Source of the DNA: Clostridiales bacterium
GTDB taxonomy: Bacteria; Bacillota; Clostridia; Saccharofermentanales; Saccharofermentanaceae
Direction: 5' to 3'
DNA length: 64,000 nt
Assembly: GCA_017551865.1 (NCBI GenBank)
Contig: JAFZKB010000034.1
Span: 1-64,000 of the forward strand
The notes under the pieces are model-generated. The model saw only the letters and a list, made by a program, of their open reading frames with translations, did no database searches and was not told where the DNA came from. A program made the translations under genes and the position numbers. Each line of letters starts with the position of its first letter. The stretch's first letter is position 1. Positions 6,955-15,963 of this stretch are shown here, piece by piece.

Positions 6955-9324
6955 ATGGACGAGCTGCTTGAAAAGCTGAATGATGAACAACGAGAGGCGG
7001 TGCTGCACGATGAAGGCCCGCTCCTGATCCTGGCCGGCGCCGGCTCGGGAAAGACGCGCGTGATCACGTTCCGTATCGCGTACCTGATCCGGGCGAGAGG
7101 TGTCTATCCGTCCAGCATTCTGGCCATCACCTTTACGAATAAGGCGGCCAACGAGATGCGTGAGCGTATCGATGGCCTGATCGGCGATACTTCCCGGAAT
7201 ATGTGGGTCGGTACTTTCCACTCGATGTTCGCGCGTATCCTCCGCCGCCATGCGGAGCTGCTCGGCTATACCCAGACCTATTCGATCCTGGATACGGATG
7301 ACCAGCTGAAGGTCATTAAAGAGTGCATCAAGGAGATGGAACTGAACGATAAGCTTTTCGCCCCGCGCCTGGTGCAGAGCGTGATCAGTAAGGCGAAGAA
7401 CGACATGCAGACTCCGGAGGAGTATTCCCGGCTTGCGGGCGGGGATGTCCGTATCGCCACGATCTCGAAGATCTACAGAAGATATAACGATAAGCTTCTG
7501 GCCAATAATGCGATGGACTTCGACGACATCCTCTTTAACGCGGTCAGGCTTTTTAAAGAGCATCCGGATGTGCTGACGATCTATCAGGATAAATTCCGCT
7601 ACATCCTGGTGGACGAGTATCAGGATACGAACCACTGCCAGTATATCCTCATCCAGCTCCTGGCCAAGCGATACAGGAATCTCTGCGTCGTCGGTGACGA
7701 TGACCAGTCGATCTATTCCTTCCGCGGCGCGGACCTTCGGAACATCCTGGATTTCGAGAAGGATTTCCCGGATGCCAAGGTCATTAAACTCGAGGAGAAC
7801 TACAGATCCACGCAGACGATCTTAAATGCGGCAAATGGCGTCATCGCCCATAACAAGAAACGTAAGGACAAGGCTCTTCGCACCTGCGGGGAAGAGGGTG
7901 AGAAGATCACGTTCCTGTGGGCGGATCACCATGGCATCGAGGCTTACTACTGTGCCGAGAGCATCAAGAGAGATGCAGAGAGCGGCGCTTTCCCCTATAG
8001 CGACGTGGCGATCCTTTACCGTATGAATGCGCTTTCTCGTTCCATTGAGTCGGCGCTTCGTGAAAAGGGCATCCCGTACCGTGTATATGGCGGAATGCGT
8101 TTCTATGACCGAAAAGAGATCAAGGACGTGCTTTCGTACCTGCGTCTCATCTATTCCGATGCAGATAACTATGCGTGGGAGAGGATCATCAACGTGCCGC
8201 GAAGAGGCATCGGCGACACGACGGTCGCCAAGGTCCTCGCGATCTCTGAAAAAGAGGGCATCCCGGCGCTTACGGTCTGTGAGAGAAGTTCGATGTATCC
8301 GGAATTGAGCCGTGTCAGCGAAAAACTCTTCGACTTTTATCTCCTGATCGAGAATATGCGCAAGGTCTTATCCGAAGATCAGGCGACGTTTGCAGAGTTT
8401 ATCGAATATGTGCAGGATAAGAGCGGTATGGTCAATGAGATCATCGAGCAGAGAGAGAAAAAAGATGAGATGGTGGACCGCGTGGAGAACTTAAAGGAAC
8501 TCCTTTCCGAAGCCGTCGAATTTGAAGCCCGAAGGAAAAAGGAGATCGAGACGGCGCTTCTTTCCGGAAATTCCGATGAACAGGATCCCTTTGCGGAGAA
8601 TGAACCGGATTTCGGTTCTGATCTTTCGGGTATCCTCGGGGCGTATCTTCAGAATGCGGCCCTTTATTCCGAGGGAGATAACGCGGATGACAGCGAGGAG
8701 TATGTAAGGCTCATGTCGATCCATAGTGCGAAGGGACTTGAGTTCGGTTCGGTCTATCTTGTCGGCGCCGATGAGACGATCTTCCCGAGCGCGCGTTCCG
8801 TCAACGACGGGGATATCGAGGAGGAGCGCCGCCTGATGTATGTAGCCATCACACGCGCCAAGAAAAAACTGACCGTCATTTCGGCCCGAAGCCGAATGCT
8901 TTTCGGACAGACGCAGAACTTGTCGCCGTCGTGTTTCCTTAAGGAGATCCCGACCGAGTATATGCGGGCGATCGCCAATAAGCGAAAAGAGCAGCCGAGA
9001 GAACCGGTGAATCCGCGATACGAGAGAGAAGGAAGAGGAGGGTCCGGATCGTTTTCCAGAATCGGTTCTTCTTTCGGCGTATCTTCGGGAGAAAAAGAAG
9101 CTCACAAGTACACGCCTTCGTATCAGGCGCGGCCGAAACAGCCTTCGAGTTCGGATTTCACGCCGTCTTCGATCAGCAAGGGCATGCGTGTTATGCACCC
9201 GAGATTCGGCGAAGGCATCGTGGTGTCCTGTGAGCAGGTTGCCGGAGATGCGCTGGTATGCGTGGATTTTGACGGCATGAAGAAGAACATGCTCCTCAAT
9301 AAATCCGGGCTTCGGAAGTGTTAG
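6955..9324 (+). CDS. pcrA: ATP-dependent 3'-5' DNA helicase PcrA/UvrD
   Basis: A 789-residue superfamily 1 helicase acting in nucleotide excision repair and in clearing recombination or transcription obstacles. Visible motifs: Walker A AGAGSGKT (27-34), VDEYQDTNH (about 220, motif II), DDDQSIYSFRGAD (about 250, motif III), EENYRSTQTI (motif IV), HSAKGLEF (motif V) and VAITRAKKKL (about 630, motif VI). The C-terminal MHPRFGEGIV segment (about 747 onward) matches the Tudor-like RNA-polymerase-binding tail of PcrA. The ATG at 6955 has a GGAGG ribosome binding site. Its own promoter region lies at 6872-6906. Confidence 0.95.
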   Translation: MDELLEKLNDEQREAVLHDEGPLLILAGAGSGKTRVITFRIAYLIRARGVYPSSILAITFTNKAANEMRERIDGLIGDTSRNMWVGTFHSMFARILRRHAELLGYTQTYSILDTDDQLKVIKECIKEMELNDKLFAPRLVQSVISKAKNDMQTPEEYSRLAGGDVRIATISKIYRRYNDKLLANNAMDFDDILFNAVRLFKEHPDVLTIYQDKFRYILVDEYQDTNHCQYILIQLLAKRYRNLCVVGDDDQSIYSFRGADLRNILDFEKDFPDAKVIKLEENYRSTQTILNAANGVIAHNKKRKDKALRTCGEEGEKITFLWADHHGIEAYYCAESIKRDAESGAFPYSDVAILYRMNALSRSIESALREKGIPYRVYGGMRFYDRKEIKDVLSYLRLIYSDADNYAWERIINVPRRGIGDTTVAKVLAISEKEGIPALTVCERSSMYPELSRVSEKLFDFYLLIENMRKVLSEDQATFAEFIEYVQDKSGMVNEIIEQREKKDEMVDRVENLKELLSEAVEFEARRKKEIETALLSGNSDEQDPFAENEPDFGSDLSGILGAYLQNAALYSEGDNADDSEEYVRLMSIHSAKGLEFGSVYLVGADETIFPSARSVNDGDIEEERRLMYVAITRAKKKLTVISARSRMLFGQTQNLSPSCFLKEIPTEYMRAIANKRKEQPREPVNPRYEREGRGGSGSFSRIGSSFGVSSGEKEAHKYTPSYQARPKQPSSSDFTPSSISKGMRVMHPRFGEGIVVSCEQVAGDALVCVDFDGMKKNMLLNKSGLRKC

Positions 9325-9333
9325 GAGAAGAAG

Positions 9334-9342
9334 TGTTATACT
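9334..9342 (+). promoter_or_regulatory. Extended -10 promoter element before dgt
   Basis: TGTTATACT (9334-9342) is an extended -10 (TGn-TATACT) 27 bp before the dgt start. It allows dgt and the following nucleotidase gene to be transcribed separately from pcrA. No clear -35 is seen. Confidence 0.4.
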
Positions 9343-9368
9343 GGTAAAGAAAAAAGGAGGAAGATCCT

Positions 9369-10598
9369 ATGGCTGAGCAGGAACAATCTTTATTTGAACA
9401 GTTTCCATCTGAGTTCTCCCATATCCAGGAGCGGAATGACGGCGTCGATAACCCGCGTGACCGCCAGCTTCTGACGATCCTGCGCGATGAGCGCGAGAAG
9501 AATCTTTCTCCCTATGCCTTCCGTACGAAAAACAGCCGCGGAAGAAGGATCGAAGAGGAGCCCTGCCTCGTCCGTTCTCCTTTTGAAAGAGATACGGGAA
9601 GGATCATCTACAGTCAGGCGTTCCGCAGACTCCGTCACAAGACACAGGTCTTTTTCAATGCGAAAAATGACCATATCTGCTCGAGACTCGAGCATGTTAT
9701 CTATGTAAAATACATCGCTACTACGATCGCGCGTGCGCTCAATCTGAACCTCGATCTGGTCGAGGCGATCGCTCTGGGCCATGACCTCGGACATGCGCCG
9801 TTCGGTCATACAGGAGAACGTGTCCTCGAGGCCTGTGCGAAGAAGTACGATCCGTCCATGACATTCCGTCACGAGTACCAGAGCCTTCGAGTGGTCGACC
9901 TTCTGGAGGAAAGAAGGAAGGGAAACCCGGGTGGCATCAACCTCTCCTTCGAGGTCCGGGATGGTATCGTCTCCCACTGCGGCGAGACCTACAGCGAGTA
10001 TATTATCCATCCGGACAGAGAAAAACCGACAGAGCTTCTTTTAGATCCGGAGAAGGCGCTTTCTGCGCTGCCGGCGACTCTGGAAGGATGTGTGGTCCGT
10101 ATCTCCGATAAGATCGCCTATATCGGAAGAGATATCGAAGATGCCCGTGTGGCAGGCATTATGGAGTTCGAGGATATCCCGACGGAGATCAAATCCCAGC
10201 TTGGTACAACGAACTCGCAGATCATCAACACGCTGGTCGGGGATCTGATCCATAACAGTCTGGATAAAGATGAGATCCGCCTTTCCGATGAAGCGGGTCA
10301 GGCGATGAAAGAACTACTGGAAGAGAATGTGGCGCGTATTTACCGTTCCGAGAAGATCCGCCGCTACGAGAATACGATGAAGAATTCCCTCGAGGGCCTT
10401 TTCGAAGCCCTGATGGGAGCTATGGCGGATAAGGAAAAGACCGCAAAATCAGATAATCCGGTACTGGAGGAGCTCACGAAGTTCATAGCGGACTATCCGG
10501 ACAAGAGTGCAAGCGATGTGCAGATCGTCGTCGATTACATCGCCGGCATGACGGATTCCTATGCTACGACCTGTTATGAGAGCATCTACTGGATCTGA
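9369..10598 (+). CDS. dgt: Deoxyguanosinetriphosphate triphosphohydrolase-like HD protein
   Basis: 409 residues of the HD-superfamily dNTPase family, which hydrolyses dGTP (or other dNTPs) to the deoxynucleoside and tripolyphosphate. FRRLRHKTQVF (about 78-88) and HDLGHAPFGHTGE (about 138-150) are the metal-binding signatures; ISDKIAYIGRDIEDA (about 240-255) supplies another conserved Asp. A GGAGG ribosome binding site precedes the ATG. The next gene, a second HD-domain nucleotide phosphohydrolase, begins 16 bp downstream, so the two likely work together in dNTP turnover. Confidence 0.93.
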   Translation: MAEQEQSLFEQFPSEFSHIQERNDGVDNPRDRQLLTILRDEREKNLSPYAFRTKNSRGRRIEEEPCLVRSPFERDTGRIIYSQAFRRLRHKTQVFFNAKNDHICSRLEHVIYVKYIATTIARALNLNLDLVEAIALGHDLGHAPFGHTGERVLEACAKKYDPSMTFRHEYQSLRVVDLLEERRKGNPGGINLSFEVRDGIVSHCGETYSEYIIHPDREKPTELLLDPEKALSALPATLEGCVVRISDKIAYIGRDIEDARVAGIMEFEDIPTEIKSQLGTTNSQIINTLVGDLIHNSLDKDEIRLSDEAGQAMKELLEENVARIYRSEKIRRYENTMKNSLEGLFEALMGAMADKEKTAKSDNPVLEELTKFIADYPDKSASDVQIVVDYIAGMTDSYATTCYESIYWI

Positions 10599-10614
10599 CG
10601 CAGGAGAAGAAGAA

Positions 10615-11220
10615 ATGGAGAAGGAACTTTATAATTTCTATGCTATGCTTGACCGCATGCAGTATATCCAGCGCTGGGGCCTCATGAGGAACACCCGTAC
10701 GGAGAACCTTAAGGAGCACAGCTTCGATGTGGCTGTGATCGCACATTCCCTGGCGCTCATTCATAACCGCATATTGAAGAAGGATCCGGTCGATCCTTTT
10801 CTCACGATGGGCGAGGCGCTCTACCATGATGTTACGGAGATCATCACGGGAGATATGCCGACACCGATCAAGTATAAGAACCAGCAGCTGAAAACGGCAT
10901 ATAAAGAGGTGGAAGCACAGGCAGCGGAGAATATTCTTCAGCTTCTGCCGGATAGAATCAAGCCGGATTACGAGGACCTTCTTCTTCCGGATCTTTCGGA
11001 TGAGAAGAGGAAAGAGGTGCACCGTCTCGTGAAGGCGGCGGACCGCTTAAGTGCATACCTCAAGTGCCTGATGGAGGAAAAGGCCAGTAACGACGAGTTC
11101 CGTTCGGCAAAGGATACCATCGAGGCATCGATCCATGCCTTAAACTGTGAAGAAGCCGAATATTACCTGGCGCATTTCGTTCCGCCCTACGGCATGACAC
11201 TGGACGAGATCAGCCAATAA
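10615..11220 (+). CDS. yfbR: HD-domain 5'-deoxynucleotidase, YfbR-like
   Basis: 201 residues. The family removes the phosphate from deoxynucleoside 5'-monophosphates in a metal-dependent reaction. The arrangement WGLMRNTRTENLKEHSF near the N-terminus, then HSLALIHN and YHDVTEIITGDMPTP, matches YfbR-type proteins, including the HD pair and the Glu/Asp following it. I chose ATG 10615 because AGGAGA lies just upstream at 10602 and the preceding in-frame codons overlap dgt. It is translationally close to dgt. Confidence 0.88.
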   Translation: MEKELYNFYAMLDRMQYIQRWGLMRNTRTENLKEHSFDVAVIAHSLALIHNRILKKDPVDPFLTMGEALYHDVTEIITGDMPTPIKYKNQQLKTAYKEVEAQAAENILQLLPDRIKPDYEDLLLPDLSDEKRKEVHRLVKAADRLSAYLKCLMEEKASNDEFRSAKDTIEASIHALNCEEAEYYLAHFVPPYGMTLDEISQ

Positions 11221-11235
11221 GACATAAGGAAAAAG

Positions 11236-13791
11236 ATGGGAGAAAAACTTTCAAAAGTACATATCACACTGGCCGCGGTGAGTGCCTTTATCGGCCTGGT
11301 CATTGTCCTGATCGTCAGCAGTGCGCTGATCCACCTGGATAAGGAAGTTCCGCTTTCGCAGGAAGGCAAGGACATGATGTACCGGGCCGCCGTCCTGACG
11401 GGGAATGAGGCATCGCTTCCTTTCTTCGAAAATGAGATCGAACAGGGGCATCTGTGCCTTAGTGATTACGTAGAGGATCTTTTCACGAGTCACGAATATC
11501 TTCTTTCCGGAAAAGACGACAGCGCATTTGCCGCGGATCTGGCATGCGTTGCCTATAACGATGCCTACAAGGTCGATGAGATCAAGAGCCTTCTTGTGAA
11601 CGGGTCGAGAAAATACGCCATCGAGAAGATCTTAAGTGATGTCGATCCGTCCTATGCACCGATCAACGGTTTTTCAGATCCGAAAGGTACTTCCTGCAGT
11701 GCGATCACGGTTCTAAATCCGCTCCAGAATGAAGAAGGTTATGCTTTCGGTATCCGCCGGATCGACGGAAGCATGAGCGTCGAAGGCAGCGAGATGCGAA
11801 CGGATTTCTTCGTGGACAATTCGCTTCGTCCGGGACAGATCTATGTGCCGCAGGCATCGGGCTCAGTTTCCTTTACGCTGGAATGGGACACCGTGGGAGA
11901 GATCCCCGGTGTGCATGACGTCATCATCCTCCTTCGCACCTCGGACGGAAGAGGACATGTGGTGACCGGCGGCCGGGTCAATATCCCGGATTTCATTACG
12001 ATCGAAAACGATACGGTCGTTTCTTCCTCGATCCGTCAGGGTAACCAGGAAGCCTGGTATACGCTCGATGCCGGAGAGAAGAACGCCTATATCAATATCC
12101 TTGAGACATCTTCGGATGTTTCGGCTTCTATCTATGACCGCTATGGCACCCTGATCGGCATGAACGATCTGCATAACGTGGATTACGAGGTCCTTCGTGC
12201 CAAAAGACAGGAGGAAGACCTGATCGTGCCGGAGGGCGTTGAGAGCACGGCGGAGAATGCTTTCTTCATAAGGATCAGAAGAAGTGAGATTTCTGCGCCG
12301 TCTGTAGCAGAGATCTCGTATGTCCTCGTGCAGTCCCGGGAGGTGGCGACCGCCGAAGAGACAGGCTATCTGGCGATAGTCAGTGAAGAGGGCATCGTTC
12401 CGACGCCGAGACCGACCGGTGCTGTCCCGCAGGACGAACTGGACCGTGTGGTCACCTGCAGGGATGCAAGCGGCGGGACTTTCGAGATTTCCAGATCGCA
12501 GCTGAATTTTCTGCCGCTCAATGGATTCCTGACCGAGCTTACCTTCAAGGATAAAGATCAGAAAGAACTTCCGATCTATCCGGAATTCTCCATGGACAAT
12601 TTCGACTATGCCATCGTCGGCAGTTCTTTTGATGAGATCGGGCTCGAATATACGGCGATCGAGGGATTTGCCGCAAAAGTGTTCCTGGAAAACCGTGCGA
12701 CCGCCATCCCATCTATGGTCATCGATAACACGATCCGTGTCGGTGAAGGCGTCAACACGCTGGTCGTTTCGGTGTGCTCCATCGATGGAACTTCGAGAGA
12801 ATATACACTGCATCTTCTGAACGGGCAGGACAGCGAGGGCTTTAGAAAGAAGACGCTTTCCAAGTTCCCGGTATCCTATGCGGACGGATTGTGGCTTCTG
12901 CACTGTCTGCATCCTGACTACCGTTTTGAGCCGTATTCGACGGGGCTTTCTTTTGAAGAAGTGCTGAACAATGAGGATAAGGGCAGCCGGAGCCTGATCA
13001 GCGCGACGTATAACCCGACATGGGTCAAGCCGGGAAGCCCGGTCTATGACGGCTCTTCCTGGAAGGCCGCCAAGCGGGAAGTGGTCGCCTATTTCCTCGA
13101 TCCGAGAAATTTCCTGACGCCGACGGGTATTTTCCAGTTTGAAAAGCTCTCGTTTGACGAATCGGTGCATACACTCGACGGCATCTCTGCCATGACGAAG
13201 AACTCTTTCTTAAATGAGACGGATCCGGATTATGCCTCGATCCTTTTGAAGGCCGGAAAAGATGCGGGCGTATCCCCGTACTTCCTGACCAGCCGTATCC
13301 TGCAGGAGATGGGCAGAAACGGAGAATCGAAGCTGGCACACGGTACTTTGGACGGATATGAGGGCTACTTTAACTTCTATAACATCGGTTCCACCCCGGA
13401 CCCGAGCGTGAAGAACGGCGCCCTGATCAACGGCGCGAAGTATGCCAAATACGGCTCAAAGCCGGAAGAAAAGCAGATCACGCCGGATGAAGAACTGCTG
13501 CTTCTTCCTTGGACGACACCGGAAAAGGCGATCTGCGGCGGTGCTCTGTGGATCGCAAGAAGTTATATCGAGATCGGTCAGGATACGCTGTACTTTCAGA
13601 AGTTCGACATCGTGGATAACGAAGATGGCATGTATAATCACCAGTATGCACAGAACATCGCCATGGCGAATAACGAGGGTGTCCGTTACTATACGGCATA
13701 TGCTTCTCAGGACATGCTCGACAGCTCATTCGTGTTTATTATCCCAATCTACGAGGACTTACCGGCGGAGTTCGGAAAATCTCCAATATAA
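11236..13791 (+). CDS. Anchored surface protein with cadherin-like domain and glucosaminidase-type C-terminus
   Basis: 851 residues. A hydrophobic N-terminal segment (about 9-32) anchors or exports it. The middle contains beta-rich regions, and about residues 440-535 form a cadherin-like beta-sandwich ending SREYTLHLLN. The C-terminal part (about 655-850) resembles endo-beta-N-acetylglucosaminidases of Clostridia: SPYFLTSRILQEMGRNGES supplies a candidate catalytic Glu, followed by GYFNFYNIG and ALWIARSYI. It probably cleaves peptidoglycan glycan strands. It starts 15 bp after the nucleotidase gene. The next gene, also a surface protein with a cadherin-like module, has its own promoter. Confidence 0.78.
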   Translation: MGEKLSKVHITLAAVSAFIGLVIVLIVSSALIHLDKEVPLSQEGKDMMYRAAVLTGNEASLPFFENEIEQGHLCLSDYVEDLFTSHEYLLSGKDDSAFAADLACVAYNDAYKVDEIKSLLVNGSRKYAIEKILSDVDPSYAPINGFSDPKGTSCSAITVLNPLQNEEGYAFGIRRIDGSMSVEGSEMRTDFFVDNSLRPGQIYVPQASGSVSFTLEWDTVGEIPGVHDVIILLRTSDGRGHVVTGGRVNIPDFITIENDTVVSSSIRQGNQEAWYTLDAGEKNAYINILETSSDVSASIYDRYGTLIGMNDLHNVDYEVLRAKRQEEDLIVPEGVESTAENAFFIRIRRSEISAPSVAEISYVLVQSREVATAEETGYLAIVSEEGIVPTPRPTGAVPQDELDRVVTCRDASGGTFEISRSQLNFLPLNGFLTELTFKDKDQKELPIYPEFSMDNFDYAIVGSSFDEIGLEYTAIEGFAAKVFLENRATAIPSMVIDNTIRVGEGVNTLVVSVCSIDGTSREYTLHLLNGQDSEGFRKKTLSKFPVSYADGLWLLHCLHPDYRFEPYSTGLSFEEVLNNEDKGSRSLISATYNPTWVKPGSPVYDGSSWKAAKREVVAYFLDPRNFLTPTGIFQFEKLSFDESVHTLDGISAMTKNSFLNETDPDYASILLKAGKDAGVSPYFLTSRILQEMGRNGESKLAHGTLDGYEGYFNFYNIGSTPDPSVKNGALINGAKYAKYGSKPEEKQITPDEELLLLPWTTPEKAICGGALWIARSYIEIGQDTLYFQKFDIVDNEDGMYNHQYAQNIAMANNEGVRYYTAYASQDMLDSSFVFIIPIYEDLPAEFGKSPI

Positions 13792-13796
13792 TTGAT

Positions 13797-13825
13797 TTGA
13801 ATTATAGGTGCATATCTTATATAAT
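13797..13825 (+). promoter_or_regulatory. Sigma-A-type promoter for the cohesin-like protein gene
   Basis: TTGAAT (13797-13802) and TATAAT (13820-13825) are separated by 17 bp, directly after the preceding stop codon and 42 bp before the ATG at 13868. Confidence 0.65.
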
Positions 13826-13867
13826 GCAGGCACGAAACACAAGTGATCAGGGATTTGTTTACATACG

Positions 13868-15355
13868 ATGAAAAACAGCTTGCATAAGATATGTGTGTCT
13901 ATCTTATTGCCGTTACTGCTTTGCATAACGGTGCTCTTTTCTTTTGCCGGAAGCGGCCGTGCCGCCGGCGGTGTCACCGTAAATCTTGCCTTCCGGGAAG
14001 CATCGGCACAGGCAGGAGATATCGTTCATCTGGATGTATCTTTCACTTCTTTCCCGTCTATTACGAGATTCGGCCCGATCGAGATCGGCTACGATAAAGA
14101 TGTTATGGAGTTTCAGGGGATCGAAAGCGGTCCGACCATGGAAGGTTATAGCTTTTCCTATGATAATGACCCGGACAGCTCGATCATGAGTTTTTCTGCA
14201 GTCAATGAGGAAGTCGAGGCGCAGATCATCCAGGAAGCTACCGGCGAGAACGCGAAGGATCCTACTGCAAGAGCACTGAACAGAGTTCCCGTATATTCGA
14301 GTGAGACCCCTGTCGTCGTGGCGACGCTGAAGTTTCAGATCCACGAACAGGCTGGTGGAGAAATAAAGGCCTGGCTGGGTTCGCTTTCCGGTCTTCGCGA
14401 CAGCTCTCTGGAGAGTGTCGTTGCCGGTTCCGGCACAGGTGCTTCCTTAGTCGTTCAGGCCAAGGTCTCCTCCGATGCGACGCTTTCTTCTCTTTCCGTC
14501 GGATCTTTTGAACTCGATCCGGAATTCGATCCCGGCATATTCAGCTACAACGTCATCGTTTCCAAGAACACGACCGATGTGGCGGTAAATGGTGTGGCCT
14601 TTAACCTGAAATCGAAGGTGGACGTCGAAGGCGGATCAGATCTTCAGATCGGAAACAACACCGTGCTGGTGCGTGTTACCGCCGAGGACGGAGAAAAGAC
14701 GAATACATATACCATCAACATCTATAGAAGTGACTCGCTCCTGGTCGAAGGCATCAGCATCCAGGACAACCAGGGGATAAGCTATGACTTTGTCCCGTTT
14801 CCGGAGACCCTGGTGATCCCGTCCGGCTTTTATCAGTCAAGCTGTGTCGTGGATGGAAAAGAAGTTCCTTGTTTCCGCAAAGACGGTGTTCTGAGCGTCC
14901 TGATCTATGTGCAGGAGGGAGAAACGGAACCGGGGCTTTATGTATATAACCAGGAGACAGACAGCATGAGAAGATTCGAACCCGGTAGAATGCTCCTTCG
15001 TTCTTCACTGATCCTGACTGTGGCGGAAAAGCCTGTAGATGTCCTTGTTCCGGAGGGATTTACCCCGGCCAAGATCACATACGGAAATACCGAGATCGAC
15101 GGATATGTTTCCAAGGATGGTGCGACAAAGATCGCTTACCTTAAGACCGAAGACGGCAAGGCCCGCTTTTATGTCATCGATTCTACAGGAAAGGATTTCT
15201 ATCCGTACCGCGCCCCGAAAAGCACGGGAAACCTGTTTTTGTATTTGTTTATCGTTTGTGCTAGTATAGCAGTGGTTGAGGCCCTGATCATTGGCATCCT
15301 CTTCTACAGAAGAAGGATCGCATACCGCCGTCAGGTCAAGCCAAGGAGAGTCTAA
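13868..15355 (+). CDS. Secreted, membrane-anchored protein with cohesin-like and cadherin-like domains
   Basis: 495 residues. A signal peptide (about 1-32) is followed by a domain (about 34-190) with the cohesin fold pattern: alternating strands beginning VTVNLAF, then AQAGDIVHLDVSF, IEIGYDKDVMEF and VVVATLKFQI. A cadherin-like beta-sandwich (about 200-285) starts LSSLSVGSFELDPEFDPG. A further unknown domain leads to a C-terminal transmembrane segment (about 452-478) and a basic tail. Cohesin modules normally bind dockerins, but none is seen in this window, so the partner is unknown and the domain may be structural. The gene overlaps the next one by a single base. Confidence 0.78.
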   Translation: MKNSLHKICVSILLPLLLCITVLFSFAGSGRAAGGVTVNLAFREASAQAGDIVHLDVSFTSFPSITRFGPIEIGYDKDVMEFQGIESGPTMEGYSFSYDNDPDSSIMSFSAVNEEVEAQIIQEATGENAKDPTARALNRVPVYSSETPVVVATLKFQIHEQAGGEIKAWLGSLSGLRDSSLESVVAGSGTGASLVVQAKVSSDATLSSLSVGSFELDPEFDPGIFSYNVIVSKNTTDVAVNGVAFNLKSKVDVEGGSDLQIGNNTVLVRVTAEDGEKTNTYTINIYRSDSLLVEGISIQDNQGISYDFVPFPETLVIPSGFYQSSCVVDGKEVPCFRKDGVLSVLIYVQEGETEPGLYVYNQETDSMRRFEPGRMLLRSSLILTVAEKPVDVLVPEGFTPAKITYGNTEIDGYVSKDGATKIAYLKTEDGKARFYVIDSTGKDFYPYRAPKSTGNLFLYLFIVCASIAVVEALIIGILFYRRRIAYRRQVKPRRV

Positions 15356-15951
15356 TGAGCACAAATGAAGAAACCTCACGCTTTAAGCGCCTGATGAAAA
15401 ATAAGAAATTCCAGGAGATCTTCTGGTATTTCGTATTCGGCGTACTTACCACGATCGTTAACCTGATTGCCTTCGCAGTCCTTAGAGAGGTTTTTAAAGT
15501 TAAATGGCCGGTCACGATCGGTAAATGGAGTTTCGATCTCTTTGTCACGTTTATTAATGCGATCGCCTGGGTAGTGGCTGTCGTATTCGCATATGTCACG
15601 AACAAGCTCTTTGTTTTCCATACAAAAGGCAACGTCAAGAAAGAATTCATCAGCTTTGTGGCGGCGCGTCTGTTTACTTTCTTTGCTTTCGAACTCGGTC
15701 TGTTCTCCCTGTCCGTAATGGTCATGGAGAATGCCTGCAATATGCCGAAAGATGACATCCTGATCAGCATCTTTGGTATTGATATTGCCAATATCTACAT
15801 CGTCAAGCTCTTTATCGCGGTCTTCGTTGTTATCGCCAACTATATATTCAGTAAGCTCTTCATTTTCAAGAAGACTAAGGACGGTGATCCTGAAAAGAAA
15901 TCTTCGGAAGAGATTTCAACTGAACCGGAAGAGACCAAGGCAGGAGAATAA
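15355..15951 (+). CDS. GtrA-like family membrane protein
   Basis: 198 residues with four predicted transmembrane helices. The start FWYFVFGVLTTIVNLIAF and the later VTNKLFVFHTKG match the GtrA family, whose members help move lipid-linked sugars or act with glycosyltransferases on surface polysaccharides. The hydrophilic C-terminus is Glu/Lys-rich. The TAATG overlap with the upstream surface-protein gene indicates translational coupling. No partner glycosyltransferase is adjacent. Confidence 0.85.
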   Translation: MSTNEETSRFKRLMKNKKFQEIFWYFVFGVLTTIVNLIAFAVLREVFKVKWPVTIGKWSFDLFVTFINAIAWVVAVVFAYVTNKLFVFHTKGNVKKEFISFVAARLFTFFAFELGLFSLSVMVMENACNMPKDDILISIFGIDIANIYIVKLFIAVFVVIANYIFSKLFIFKKTKDGDPEKKSSEEISTEPEETKAGE

Positions 15952-15963
15952 CAGGAGCCTACC

